Part shown: piece by piece, positions 8,120-15,245 of the stretch | Position numbering within the stretch: the stretch's first letter is position 1 | Layout: each line of letters starts with the position of its first letter | Assembly (NCBI GenBank): GCA_963642705.1 | Contig: CAVIHU010000036.1 | Location: 1-19,255 of the forward strand | Source of the DNA: UBA11524 sp963642705 | GTDB taxonomy: Bacteria; Bacillota; Clostridia; Christensenellales; Aristaeellaceae | Direction: 5' to 3' | DNA length: 19,255 nucleotides | Translations under genes and position numbers: made by a program | Notes under the pieces: generated by a model | Databases searched by the model: none | Told to the model about the DNA's origin: nothing | Seen by the model: only the letters and a program-made list of their open reading frames with translations

Positions 8120-8221
8120 GTGCTGATTCATCTTTTTCACTCGTTTTTCCCATGAAATGCAGCTATTTTCTATCACTTTTTCATGAATTGTCAGTAAATT
8201 CAGAAAAAAGCAGCTTTCCCA

Positions 8222-8250
8222 TTGACGGATGATGGAAAAGGGAGTACAAT
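8222..8250 (+). promoter_or_regulatory. Promoter of uxaB-uxaA
   Basis: TTGACG (8222-8227), a 17-base spacer and TACAAT (8245-8250) form a near-consensus sigma-A promoter. The predicted start of transcription is near 8257, about 50 bases before the uxaB ATG and just upstream of the palindromic operator. Confidence 0.85.
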
Positions 8251-8264
8251 AGAGCTGTGCGAAT

Positions 8265-8278
8265 TGTAATCGCTTACA
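8265..8278. promoter_or_regulatory. LacI/CcpA-type operator for uxaBA
   Basis: TGTAATCGCTTACA is a near-perfect 14-bp palindrome with arms TGTAA/TTACA and a central CG, the hallmark of LacI-family operators. It also fits every position of the known cre consensus TGWAANCGNTNWCA. It begins roughly eight bases after the predicted uxaB transcription start, so a bound repressor would block elongation or promoter escape. The neighbouring lacI product is the likely ligand; CcpA-mediated catabolite repression is an equally valid reading, and both may apply. Confidence 0.75.
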
Positions 8279-8306
8279 TGCATACTAAAATGGAGGGAAT
8301 ATCAAT

Positions 8307-9779
8307 ATGGAACGTCTGAATGCCGCCATGGTTAAGGCGCCGGTGCGTCCTGTGAAGGTGCTGCAGTTCGGCGAGGGCAACTTTCTTCGTGCCTTCGTCG
8401 ATTACATGATTGACTTTGCCAATGAACGGAGCGATTTCAACGGTTCCGTCGTGCTGGTCAAGCCGATTGCCGTGGGCAAGCTCTTTCCCGCCTTCAAGGA
8501 GCAGGATTACCGCTACACGGTCATGCTGCGCGGCCTTGTGGACGGTCAGCCGATCGAGCAAACGCGTGTCGTCACGTCCGTGTCTGACGCAGTCGATTCC
8601 TATAATGAATATGACCGCTATGCCGCCTATGCCAAGGTACCAACGCTGCGCTTTATCGTCAGCAACACGACCGAAGCCGGCATCGTGCTCGATGAGTCCG
8701 ATGAATTCTCTCTCTGCCCGCCGAAGTCGTATCCCGGCAAGCTGACGAAATTCCTCTACGAGCGTGCTGAAGCGTTTGACTATGCTGAGGACAAAGGGCT
8801 CATTATCCTTCCTGTCGAGCTGATTGACGACAACGGCATCATTCTGCGCAAGTGCGTCAAGCGCCTCGCGAAGCTGTGGAACCTCGGCGAACGCTTCGAG
8901 CAGTGGCTGGATAATGCCTGCGTGTTCACATCGACGCTGGTTGACCGCATCGTGACCGGTTATCCGCGCGGCGAGGATCAGGCCATCTGGGAGAAACTCG
9001 GCTATCAGGACAATCTGCTTGACACTGCCGAGCCCTTCGGTCTGTGGGTCATCGAATCGCCGCGGGATCTGTCCGATGAGCTGCCTCTGCCTCAGTGCGG
9101 CATGCCCGTCATCTTCACCGACAATCAGAAGCCCTACAAGCAGCGCAAGGTTCGCATCCTCAACGGTGCGCACACCTCCTTCGTACCTGCAGCCTTCCAG
9201 TGCGGCTACGACATCGTGCTCGATGCCATGAATGACCCGATGATTGCAACCTTCATGCAGAAGACGCTCTACGATGAGGTCATTCCGACGCTCACGCTGC
9301 CCAAGGAAGACCTGATGGCATTTGCCGAGGCGGTCACTGGGCGTTTCCGCAATCCCTACATCAAGCATGCCCTGTTGTCTATCTGCCTGAACAGCGTATC
9401 AAAGTGGCGTGCTCGCTGCATGCCGTCGCTGCTGGGCTATGTCGAGCAAACCGGCAAGCTGCCCGAGCACCTGACATTCTCGCTCGCCAGCCTGATGAGC
9501 CTGTACCGCGGCGGCAAGCTGAACGGCGACGGCCGTCTGGAATGCCAGCGCAATGGTCAGCCATATTACCTGCAGGATGACGTGGCAGTGCTGGAGTTCT
9601 TCGCAACCACCTCTGATGAGGAGCCTGAGCAGCAGGCAAAGGAGTTCCTTTCGAACGAAGCCTTCTTCGGACCCGATCTCTGCAAGGTGCCTGGACTGGT
9701 GGAATCCGTCGGCGCATCCCTGCGTGAAATCCTTACCAAGGGTATGCGGATCGTCATGACCGAGAAATTCGGAGTGTGA
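8307..9779 (+). CDS. uxaB: Tagaturonate reductase (altronate oxidoreductase)
   Basis: UxaB reduces D-tagaturonate to D-altronate with NADH, the second step of galacturonate catabolism. The 490-residue protein belongs to the mannitol dehydrogenase-like long-chain reductases. The N-terminal Rossmann segment VKVLQFGEGNFLRAF (16-30) contains the GxGxFxRAF nucleotide motif. KVRILNGAHT (281-290) contains the catalytic lysine block, with Asn286 and His289 nearby. Length is normal for UxaB. Translation starts at 8307 behind TGGAGGGA. Three bases separate its stop from the uxaA start, so the two are one transcript. Fructuronate reductase (UxuB) is a relative, but the pairing with uxaA and uxaC and the protein's N-terminus favour UxaB. 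Confidence 0.95.
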   Translation: MERLNAAMVKAPVRPVKVLQFGEGNFLRAFVDYMIDFANERSDFNGSVVLVKPIAVGKLFPAFKEQDYRYTVMLRGLVDGQPIEQTRVVTSVSDAVDSYNEYDRYAAYAKVPTLRFIVSNTTEAGIVLDESDEFSLCPPKSYPGKLTKFLYERAEAFDYAEDKGLIILPVELIDDNGIILRKCVKRLAKLWNLGERFEQWLDNACVFTSTLVDRIVTGYPRGEDQAIWEKLGYQDNLLDTAEPFGLWVIESPRDLSDELPLPQCGMPVIFTDNQKPYKQRKVRILNGAHTSFVPAAFQCGYDIVLDAMNDPMIATFMQKTLYDEVIPTLTLPKEDLMAFAEAVTGRFRNPYIKHALLSICLNSVSKWRARCMPSLLGYVEQTGKLPEHLTFSLASLMSLYRGGKLNGDGRLECQRNGQPYYLQDDVAVLEFFATTSDEEPEQQAKEFLSNEAFFGPDLCKVPGLVESVGASLREILTKGMRIVMTEKFGV

Positions 9780-9782
9780 GCC

Positions 9783-11267
9783 ATGGCTGAGTTGCTTCGC
9801 ATCACCCCTGCGGATAACGTTGCCGTCGCGCTGTGCGCCCTTTCCTGCGGACAGGAAGTGTCGGTGGACGGCATCACGCTGACCATACAAAGCGACGTTC
9901 CTGCCGGACATAAGGTTGCGCTTTATCCGATTGCCAAGGGCGAGCACGTCATCAAGTATGGCTTTCCCATCGGCTATGCCAAGGAAGACATTGCTGCCGG
10001 CGCACATGTGCATGTCCACAACCTGCACACCGGTCTTTCCGGCGAGCTGAGCTACGAGTACCATCCCACCAATCCAATGGTGCCTCAACTGCCCGTGCGG
10101 ACATTCATGGGCTATCCTCGCAAGGATGGCCGCGTCGGCGTGCGCAATGAGCTGTGGATTTTGCCAACCGTCGGATGCGTCAACGATATTGCCCGTCGCC
10201 TTGAACGTGCTGCGCAGTCGCTTGTCGGCGGCGGTGTCGAATGCGTCTGTGCCTTCCCTCACCCCTATGGCTGCTCGCAAATGGGCGACGATCAGGAAAA
10301 TACGCGGACAATACTGGCGGATCTCGCAACCCACCCGAATGTCGGCGGAGTGCTCGTACTCGGGCTTGGCTGCGAAAATTCCAGCGTAGCCATTATCGAA
10401 GAACACATGGGCGACTACGACAAGTCCCGCGTGCGCTTCCTCATCTGCCAGCAAGTCGAGGACGAATTCACCGAAGCGATGAAGCTCCTTACCGAGCTTG
10501 CCGATCAGATGCGCAATGAGCAGCGTGTTCTCTGCCCTGCCAGCAAGCTCGTCATCGGACTGAAATGCGGCGGCTCAGACGGTTTTTCCGGCATCACGGC
10601 GAACCCTGTCATCGGCGGTTTCTCCGACATGCTTTGCGGCATGGGCGGCACGACCATTCTGACCGAGGTGCCGGAGATGTTCGGCGCAGAAACCATCCTG
10701 ATGGATCGCTGCGGCACACGCGAGCTGTTCGATAAGACTGTCCGCCTCATCAACGACTTCAAGCGTTATTTCGAGGAGCATCATCAGACGATTTACGAGA
10801 ATCCTTCGCCGGGCAACAAGGCAGGCGGTATCTCTACCCTGGAAGACAAGGCGCTTGGCTGCACGCAGAAGAGTGGCTTCTCTCCAGTGTGCGATGTGCT
10901 GGCGTATGGTGAACGCGTCCGGACGCCCGGTCTGAATCTGCTATCCGCACCAGGCAATGACCTCGTTGCCGCAACGGCACTCGCTTCGTCAGGGGCGCAA
11001 ATTGTGCTGTTCTCTACCGGACGCGGCACGCCTTTTGCCTGCCCGGTGCCGACGCTCAAAATCTCCACGAACACTGCGCTTGCCACGAAGAAGCACGGCT
11101 GGATTGACTTCAACGCCGGTCAGCTTCTCTCCGACGGCAAAACGCTGCCGGAGCTTTCCGCCGCACTGATGGAGGATGTCCTCTCGACTGCCTCCGGACG
11201 TCTCGTCTGCTCCGAACGCAACGGCTACCATGACCTTGCGATTTTCAAGACCGGCGTAACGCTGTAA
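9783..11267 (+). CDS. uxaA: Altronate dehydratase
   Basis: UxaA removes water from D-altronate to give 2-keto-3-deoxy-D-gluconate (KDG). The 494-residue protein has the small N-terminal SAF domain (about 1-90; PAGHKVAL at 40-47, HVHVHN at 75-80) fused to the large galactarate/altronate dehydratase domain. Signatures in the latter are GYPRKDGRVGVRNELWILPT (110-129), GCSQMGDDQENT (163-174), LKCGGSDGFSG (260-270) and SPGNKAGGISTLEDKALGC (342-360). Family members need Fe2+ or a similar divalent metal. The start at 9783 uses GGAG at 9771-9774 inside the end of uxaB, implying coupled translation. It is the last gene of the operon, followed by a terminator. Both domains are intact; no truncation is seen. 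Confidence 0.97.
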   Translation: MAELLRITPADNVAVALCALSCGQEVSVDGITLTIQSDVPAGHKVALYPIAKGEHVIKYGFPIGYAKEDIAAGAHVHVHNLHTGLSGELSYEYHPTNPMVPQLPVRTFMGYPRKDGRVGVRNELWILPTVGCVNDIARRLERAAQSLVGGGVECVCAFPHPYGCSQMGDDQENTRTILADLATHPNVGGVLVLGLGCENSSVAIIEEHMGDYDKSRVRFLICQQVEDEFTEAMKLLTELADQMRNEQRVLCPASKLVIGLKCGGSDGFSGITANPVIGGFSDMLCGMGGTTILTEVPEMFGAETILMDRCGTRELFDKTVRLINDFKRYFEEHHQTIYENPSPGNKAGGISTLEDKALGCTQKSGFSPVCDVLAYGERVRTPGLNLLSAPGNDLVAATALASSGAQIVLFSTGRGTPFACPVPTLKISTNTALATKKHGWIDFNAGQLLSDGKTLPELSAALMEDVLSTASGRLVCSERNGYHDLAIFKTGVTL

Positions 11268-11278
11268 GCCAATAAAAG

Positions 11279-11320
11279 CAGCCGCAACGGGGTGATGCAC
11301 TCCGTTACGGCTGTATTTTT
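11279..11320. terminator. Rho-independent terminator after uxaA, possibly bidirectional
   Basis: CAGCCGCAACGG pairs with CCGTTACGGCTG (one C-A mismatch), and an inner GTG/CAC extends the stem to a three-base loop. TATTTTTAT follows on the + strand. On the - strand the same hairpin is followed by CTTTTATT, so it may also end the pyk-barstar-cysteine protein transcript, whose last stop is at 11334. Confidence 0.8.
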
Positions 11321-11333
11321 ATATTCGGAGGAA

Positions 11334-11555
11334 TCAGTATTCTTCTTCCTCTTTTGGACCGAAGGCATGCTGATAGAGCGCGTCCGGATCAAAGCGCGGG
11401 TCGTTCCTCAGCGCGTTCAGAGCATCGTGTCCGACGACGGTGTTCGTCCCGAGACAGTCGTTGCAGCGATAGCCGCAGTCCGGGCAGACGCAGCCGAGAT
11501 GGTCGCTTTCAGCCTGAATCATGTAGGTTCCGCATTCCTTGCAGGAGCAGCGCAT
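11334..11555 (-). CDS. Small eight-cysteine (zinc-ribbon-like) protein of unknown function
   Basis: I do not recognise this 73-residue protein. It has eight cysteines in the first half, at residues 3, 5, 8, 22, 24, 27, 31 and 34, including three CxxC pairs (5/8, 24/27, 31/34). That arrangement would suit two zinc sites or a compact rubredoxin- or zinc-ribbon-like fold. The second half has no cysteine and ends in the acidic run EEEEY. The ATG at 11555 has AAAGGA about ten bases upstream; a longer reading to 11600 overlaps the barstar gene and only adds basic residues. It follows barstar by 19 bases and is probably on the pyk transcript. Nucleic-acid or protein binding is plausible but not shown. 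Confidence 0.7.
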   Translation of the reverse strand: MRCSCKECGTYMIQAESDHLGCVCPDCGYRCNDCLGTNTVVGHDALNALRNDPRFDPDALYQHAFGPKEEEEY

Positions 11556-11574
11556 TAACCATGCTTCCTTTCTG

Positions 11575-11820
11575 TCAGTCCGTTTCAACCTGACCGCCAA
11601 GTTCCTTTACCACGCGCGTCACCTTGCAGAGCGTTGCAGCCGTGTCCTCGCCGCCCATCGACAGCAGGTGCAGATTCACCGGTTCCTGCCGCTCGCTCAA
11701 CGCATCCCACAGCGCATCAGCATTGCCGCCGTAATACGACGGAAGCTGCAAAAGCGTTTTCAGCATCCGATGTACTGCCTGACCATCCGGAAACTGCCGT
11801 CCGTCAATCGTCAGCGTCAA
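11575..11820 (-). CDS. Barstar-family protein (ribonuclease inhibitor-like)
   Basis: This 81-residue protein has the barstar fold signature LPSYYGGNADALWDAL (26-41). In it Asp35 and Asp39 sit at the same numbering as the two barstar acidic residues that contact barnase. Barstar inhibits the secreted RNase barnase; many distant relatives have unknown partners. The most likely start is TTG at 11820, which overlaps the pyk stop in a TTGA junction and has GGTGAG six bases upstream. It supplies the expected first strand TLTIDG; the first internal ATG would delete that strand. No barnase-like gene is seen in the window, so the partner is unknown. The overlap implies translational coupling to pyk. 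Confidence 0.82.
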   Translation of the reverse strand: MTLTIDGRQFPDGQAVHRMLKTLLQLPSYYGGNADALWDALSERQEPVNLHLLSMGGEDTAATLCKVTRVVKELGGQVETD

Positions 11821-13565
11821 TTTGCGCTCACCGTTCCCTTTTCGCCATTGACCGTAACAACCGCGCCTGACTTTAGAATGAACGTTGCGTTCTTTGCGCC
11901 AATAATGACCGGAATGTCAAGCGACATGCCGACAATCGCGCCATGTCCTTCGGGGTTATCGTCCTCCAGCACGATGGCAGATGCCTTGCGCAGCAGGGAG
12001 AACATATCACTTGTCGTCTGGTGGCACACGATAACATCGCCCGACTTGAAGCTCCCTGCGTCCTTCTCATAGTCGTGAATGACGGAAAGCGGCGCAACCA
12101 CCTTGCCGCCGTGCAGGCCGACACCCTGCACCAGCAGATGACCAACAACATGCACCTTCATCAGGTTTGTCGTGCCGGAAATGCCCAACGGTACGCCGGC
12201 CGTCAGCACAACCAGCTCACCATCGTGCACCAGTTGCTTCTTCACAGCGGCATCAACCGCGTGCTCGAAGAGGTCATCCGTGTTGCTCTCCTCGGCAATC
12301 ATCAGCGGCACCGTGCCCCATGACAATGCCAGCTGACGCCAGACGTGCTTTTCCATCGTGCAGCCGACAATGATGCATGCCGGACGATAGCGGCTGAGGA
12401 TTCTCGCCGTTTCGCCAGACTTCGTGACCGTGATAATCGCGCTGGCGTTCAGATCGTGCGCGGAAGTCACCGTCGCATGGCTGATGGCATTCGTTACGTC
12501 GGTGGATTCGCCGTCATCGCGTGAGAAGCGGCGGATATAGTCCAAATCCTTTTCTGCACGCAGTGCGATTCGCACCATCGTTTCGACCGCCTCCACCGGA
12601 TACGCACCAACTGCCGATTCGCCTGACAGCATGATGGCGCTCGTGCCGTCGTAAATGGCATTTGCCACGTCGGTCGCCTCGGCGCGGGTCGGACGTGGAT
12701 TCTTAATCATGGAATCGAGCATCTGCGTTGCCGTAATGACCGGCTTACCGGCTGCAATCGTGCGTTGAATGAGCTTCTTCTGCAGGCTCGGCACTTCCTC
12801 CAGCGGCACTTCAACGCCCAGGTCGCCGCGCGCCACCATGATTCCGTCAACCACGCGGAGGATTTCATCGATATTCTCGACACCTTCCATGTTTTCGATT
12901 TTCGCAATGATATTGATGGTCGTGCAGTTATTTTCCTGCAGGATATGGCGGATTTGCATGATGTCTTCCGCTGAGCGCGTAAAGGATGCCGCGATAAAGT
13001 CATAGCCATTCTTGATGGCAAACAGAATATCCTGGCGATCCTTTTCGCTGATGAACGGCATGGACAGGTGACCATTCGGGATATTAACGCCTTTGTTGTT
13101 GCTGACAACGCCGCCGTTCAGCACATGACAGATAATTTCCGTATCGTTGATGGACTCCACCTGCATGCCGATCAGACCGTCATCGATCAGAATGCTGCTG
13201 CCGACCGAGACATCCTTGGGCAGATCCTTATAGGTGATAGAAACACGAGTTTCGTCACCCTCAACTTCATTCGTCGTCAACGTAAATATCTGCCCAGCTT
13301 TGAGCGTCACATGACCGTCTTTGAACGAACGGACACGAATTTCAGGTCCTTTCGTGTCCAGCATGGTCGCGACCGGCAGCCCCAGCTCATCGCGGATGCG
13401 GCAGACCTCATCGTAATAACACTGATGGCTTTCGTATGTGCCGTGAGAGAAGTTGAAGCGCGCGACATCCATGCCTGCCTTCATCAGCGGCGCAATCAAA
13501 TGCTTCTCGAACAGATTCGGTCCCATGGTGCAAACGATTTTCGTCTTTCTGATCGGCGTGTTCAT
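11817..13565 (-). CDS. pyk: Pyruvate kinase with C-terminal PEP-mobile (phosphohistidine-like) domain
   Basis: Pyruvate kinase transfers the phosphate of phosphoenolpyruvate to ADP at the end of glycolysis. The 582-residue protein has the TIM-barrel core with RFNFSHG (36-42), LDTKGPEIR (69-77), AKIENMEG (221-228; Lys222, Glu224) and MVARGDLGVE (243-252). The B domain is inserted around 80-170 and the C domain spans about 350-470. The last hundred residues form a domain like the mobile domain of PEP-utilising enzymes, common in Firmicute Pyk, with EGHGAIVG in place of the usual SHAA-type loop. The ATG at 13565 has TGGAGG seven bases upstream. A promoter lies at 13616-13644. Barstar and the cysteine-rich gene are co-directional downstream. 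Confidence 0.96.
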   Translation of the reverse strand: MNTPIRKTKIVCTMGPNLFEKHLIAPLMKAGMDVARFNFSHGTYESHQCYYDEVCRIRDELGLPVATMLDTKGPEIRVRSFKDGHVTLKAGQIFTLTTNEVEGDETRVSITYKDLPKDVSVGSSILIDDGLIGMQVESINDTEIICHVLNGGVVSNNKGVNIPNGHLSMPFISEKDRQDILFAIKNGYDFIAASFTRSAEDIMQIRHILQENNCTTINIIAKIENMEGVENIDEILRVVDGIMVARGDLGVEVPLEEVPSLQKKLIQRTIAAGKPVITATQMLDSMIKNPRPTRAEATDVANAIYDGTSAIMLSGESAVGAYPVEAVETMVRIALRAEKDLDYIRRFSRDDGESTDVTNAISHATVTSAHDLNASAIITVTKSGETARILSRYRPACIIVGCTMEKHVWRQLALSWGTVPLMIAEESNTDDLFEHAVDAAVKKQLVHDGELVVLTAGVPLGISGTTNLMKVHVVGHLLVQGVGLHGGKVVAPLSVIHDYEKDAGSFKSGDVIVCHQTTSDMFSLLRKASAIVLEDDNPEGHGAIVGMSLDIPVIIGAKNATFILKSGAVVTVNGEKGTVSAN

Positions 13566-13615
13566 CAAGCAGCCTCCATTCATAAAGTTCCATCCTCAAT
13601 GGCAAAACCCATGCT

Positions 13616-13644
13616 ATTATATCACAACCCGCCGCTTCTGTGAA
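13616..13644 (-). promoter_or_regulatory. Promoter of pyk and downstream genes
   Basis: Read on the - strand, TTCACA (13644-13639), a 17-base spacer and a perfect TATAAT (13621-13616) form a strong sigma-A promoter. Transcription should begin near 13609, about 44 bases before the pyk ATG. It lies in the 121-base gap after the GH28 gene, where no convincing terminator is visible, so read-through from GH28 remains possible. Confidence 0.8.
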
Positions 13645-13686
13645 TCCCTAAAGCAACTTACAATTGCACATGGTACATTGCGCTTT

Positions 13687-15234
13687 TCACTCAACTTCGC
13701 CGACATTCTCGCATTCAAGCTTTGCACCCTTGTTCCCTGTGATGCTGACATCCTTCATCATGATTTTGCCCACGTTGATGGCCGTTATTCCTTTTCGGGA
13801 TACGCGCGGAACACCACCTGCCATCGCAGGTTGCATGGGTGACGCGTTCTCATCACAGGCGATGGATACATTCTCCATGGTAATCGCTTCAATCGGCTGC
13901 TCCGGCAAACCGAGGAAGTAGCCTGCACAGGTCACGTCTGTTGCCCTGACGTTGCGGAAGGCGATTTTTCCAATGCGCGGCGTACGCTCGTCAACCGGCT
14001 GCTTTTTGCGGCTCTGTACATACTCGCTCTTGCCGTCCGGGTCACAGAAGTACATGCAATTGACAACATACGGCGTGCCAACATGCTCCATGACGACATG
14101 CTCGAATGTGATGTCATCAATCACACCCTGCTCACCACGCCCGCGCCGCGTTTTGACGCGCAAACCACGGTCTGTGTTTCGCATCAGACAATCATGTAGA
14201 TGGACATGCTCAATGCCGCCAGCCATTTCGCTGCCGCACGTCATTCCACCGTGACCATTTTCCATCAGGCAATGGCTGATTTCGATATTCCGGCAAGGCA
14301 TCTTATACCGATGACCCATATACAATTTGCCGGACTTGATGGCGATGCAGTCATCGCCCAACGAGAAATGCGCACCTGCCAGCAGAACATCGCCGCAGCT
14401 TTCCGGATCAAAGCCATCCGTATTTGGGCTGTTCGCCGGCGCATTTACTTGGATGTTCACAAAACGCAGATCGGAGGAGAAATACGGCTGCAGATGCCAC
14501 GAAGGCGAGTTGCGGAACGTCACGCCCTGCACCGTCACATTGCGGCAGTGATTCAGGAACAGCATCCGCGGACGCCAAGCGCCGCGCCGCTGCTTGCAGT
14601 TCACCCACCAATCACTCTTGTCGCCCTGACCGTCCAGCACGCCTTCGCCGTACAGCACGATATCCTCGGCATCGATGGCGTTCACCATCGCCGCGTACAT
14701 GTCCAGCGGATTGCCTTCCCACGTACCAAGGTTCAAATCGTCCGTTTCATCGTATGAAAGAATCATGCCGGGCAGAATCGGAAATTTGCTGCGATCTGTT
14801 TCGAGCTGCAGCACCGCATCCTTCGCGATTTCAAGTCGCAGATGGCTCTTGAGCGTCAGCGGCAGCACGCGGTAATGACCTGCCGGAATCAGCACGCGTC
14901 CGTCTGGCGGACAATACAGGATAGCCGTCTGAATCGCTGCGGTATCGTCATGTACGCCGTCACCGACCGCACCAAATTGCCTGACATTGAGCGTATAGCT
15001 CTCCCTCTTTGTGCGGAAATTACACTGCCCAACCGTTTCTTCGCCATCGCATACCGTCAGCTTGTATTCCGTATCCGGCCGCAGATGATACAGCGATGTC
15101 ACAACCGTATCCATCGTGCAAGCATCTTGACCATTCAGGTAAACATGATACGGCTTCGCCGTCTGATACAGTCCGCCGTCTTCCAGTTGGAAGGAAGCGC
15201 TGCGTGCTTCAACAAGCATCATTTGAATCTTCAT
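13687..15234 (-). CDS. GH28 polygalacturonase-family glycoside hydrolase (cytoplasmic)
   Basis: This 515-residue enzyme is a glycoside hydrolase family 28 member, which hydrolyses alpha-1,4-galacturonosyl (or related pectic) linkages. Residues 1-75 look like a small fibronectin-III-like beta domain. The right-handed beta-helix starts at about 83 with NVRQFGAVGDGVHDDT. All catalytic blocks are present: NTDGFDPES (271-279), GDDCIAIKSG (293-302), GHGGMTCGSE (327-336) and RGLRVKT (356-362). There is no signal peptide, so it should act inside the cell on imported oligomers, probably as an exo-enzyme. The ATG at 15234 is preferred because AGGAG sits seven bases upstream; in-frame GTG 15249 and ATG 15240 are too close to or on that site. 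It follows GH105 by 11 bases. Exact substrate is inferred. Confidence 0.92.
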   Translation of the reverse strand: MKIQMMLVEARSASFQLEDGGLYQTAKPYHVYLNGQDACTMDTVVTSLYHLRPDTEYKLTVCDGEETVGQCNFRTKRESYTLNVRQFGAVGDGVHDDTAAIQTAILYCPPDGRVLIPAGHYRVLPLTLKSHLRLEIAKDAVLQLETDRSKFPILPGMILSYDETDDLNLGTWEGNPLDMYAAMVNAIDAEDIVLYGEGVLDGQGDKSDWWVNCKQRRGAWRPRMLFLNHCRNVTVQGVTFRNSPSWHLQPYFSSDLRFVNIQVNAPANSPNTDGFDPESCGDVLLAGAHFSLGDDCIAIKSGKLYMGHRYKMPCRNIEISHCLMENGHGGMTCGSEMAGGIEHVHLHDCLMRNTDRGLRVKTRRGRGEQGVIDDITFEHVVMEHVGTPYVVNCMYFCDPDGKSEYVQSRKKQPVDERTPRIGKIAFRNVRATDVTCAGYFLGLPEQPIEAITMENVSIACDENASPMQPAMAGGVPRVSRKGITAINVGKIMMKDVSITGNKGAKLECENVGEVE

Positions 15235-15245
15235 CGCCATGCTCC

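Noticed and set aside
8042..8176. N-terminal extension of the LacI regulator to an upstream start at 8176 or 8074
   Set aside because: The lacI promoter at 8091-8119 and predicted start near 8084 leave the 8176 codon untranscribed and 8074 almost leaderless; ATG 8041 has a ribosome site and the normal HTH position.
8274..9368. Long open frame (364 codons) on the - strand antisense to uxaB
   Set aside because: It lies wholly across uxaB and the promoter/operator, its translation shows no family signature and is rich in His/Arg/Asp typical of a reverse-frame shadow of biased codons.
9399..10454. Open frame of 351 codons on the - strand across uxaB-uxaA
   Set aside because: It overlaps two intact, confidently identified genes and has no recognisable domain or sensible ribosome site.
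13645..13686. Possible terminator of the GH28 gene
   Set aside because: Only short imperfect pairings (for example around GCAATGTACCATGTGC) without a T-run; not enough to call.
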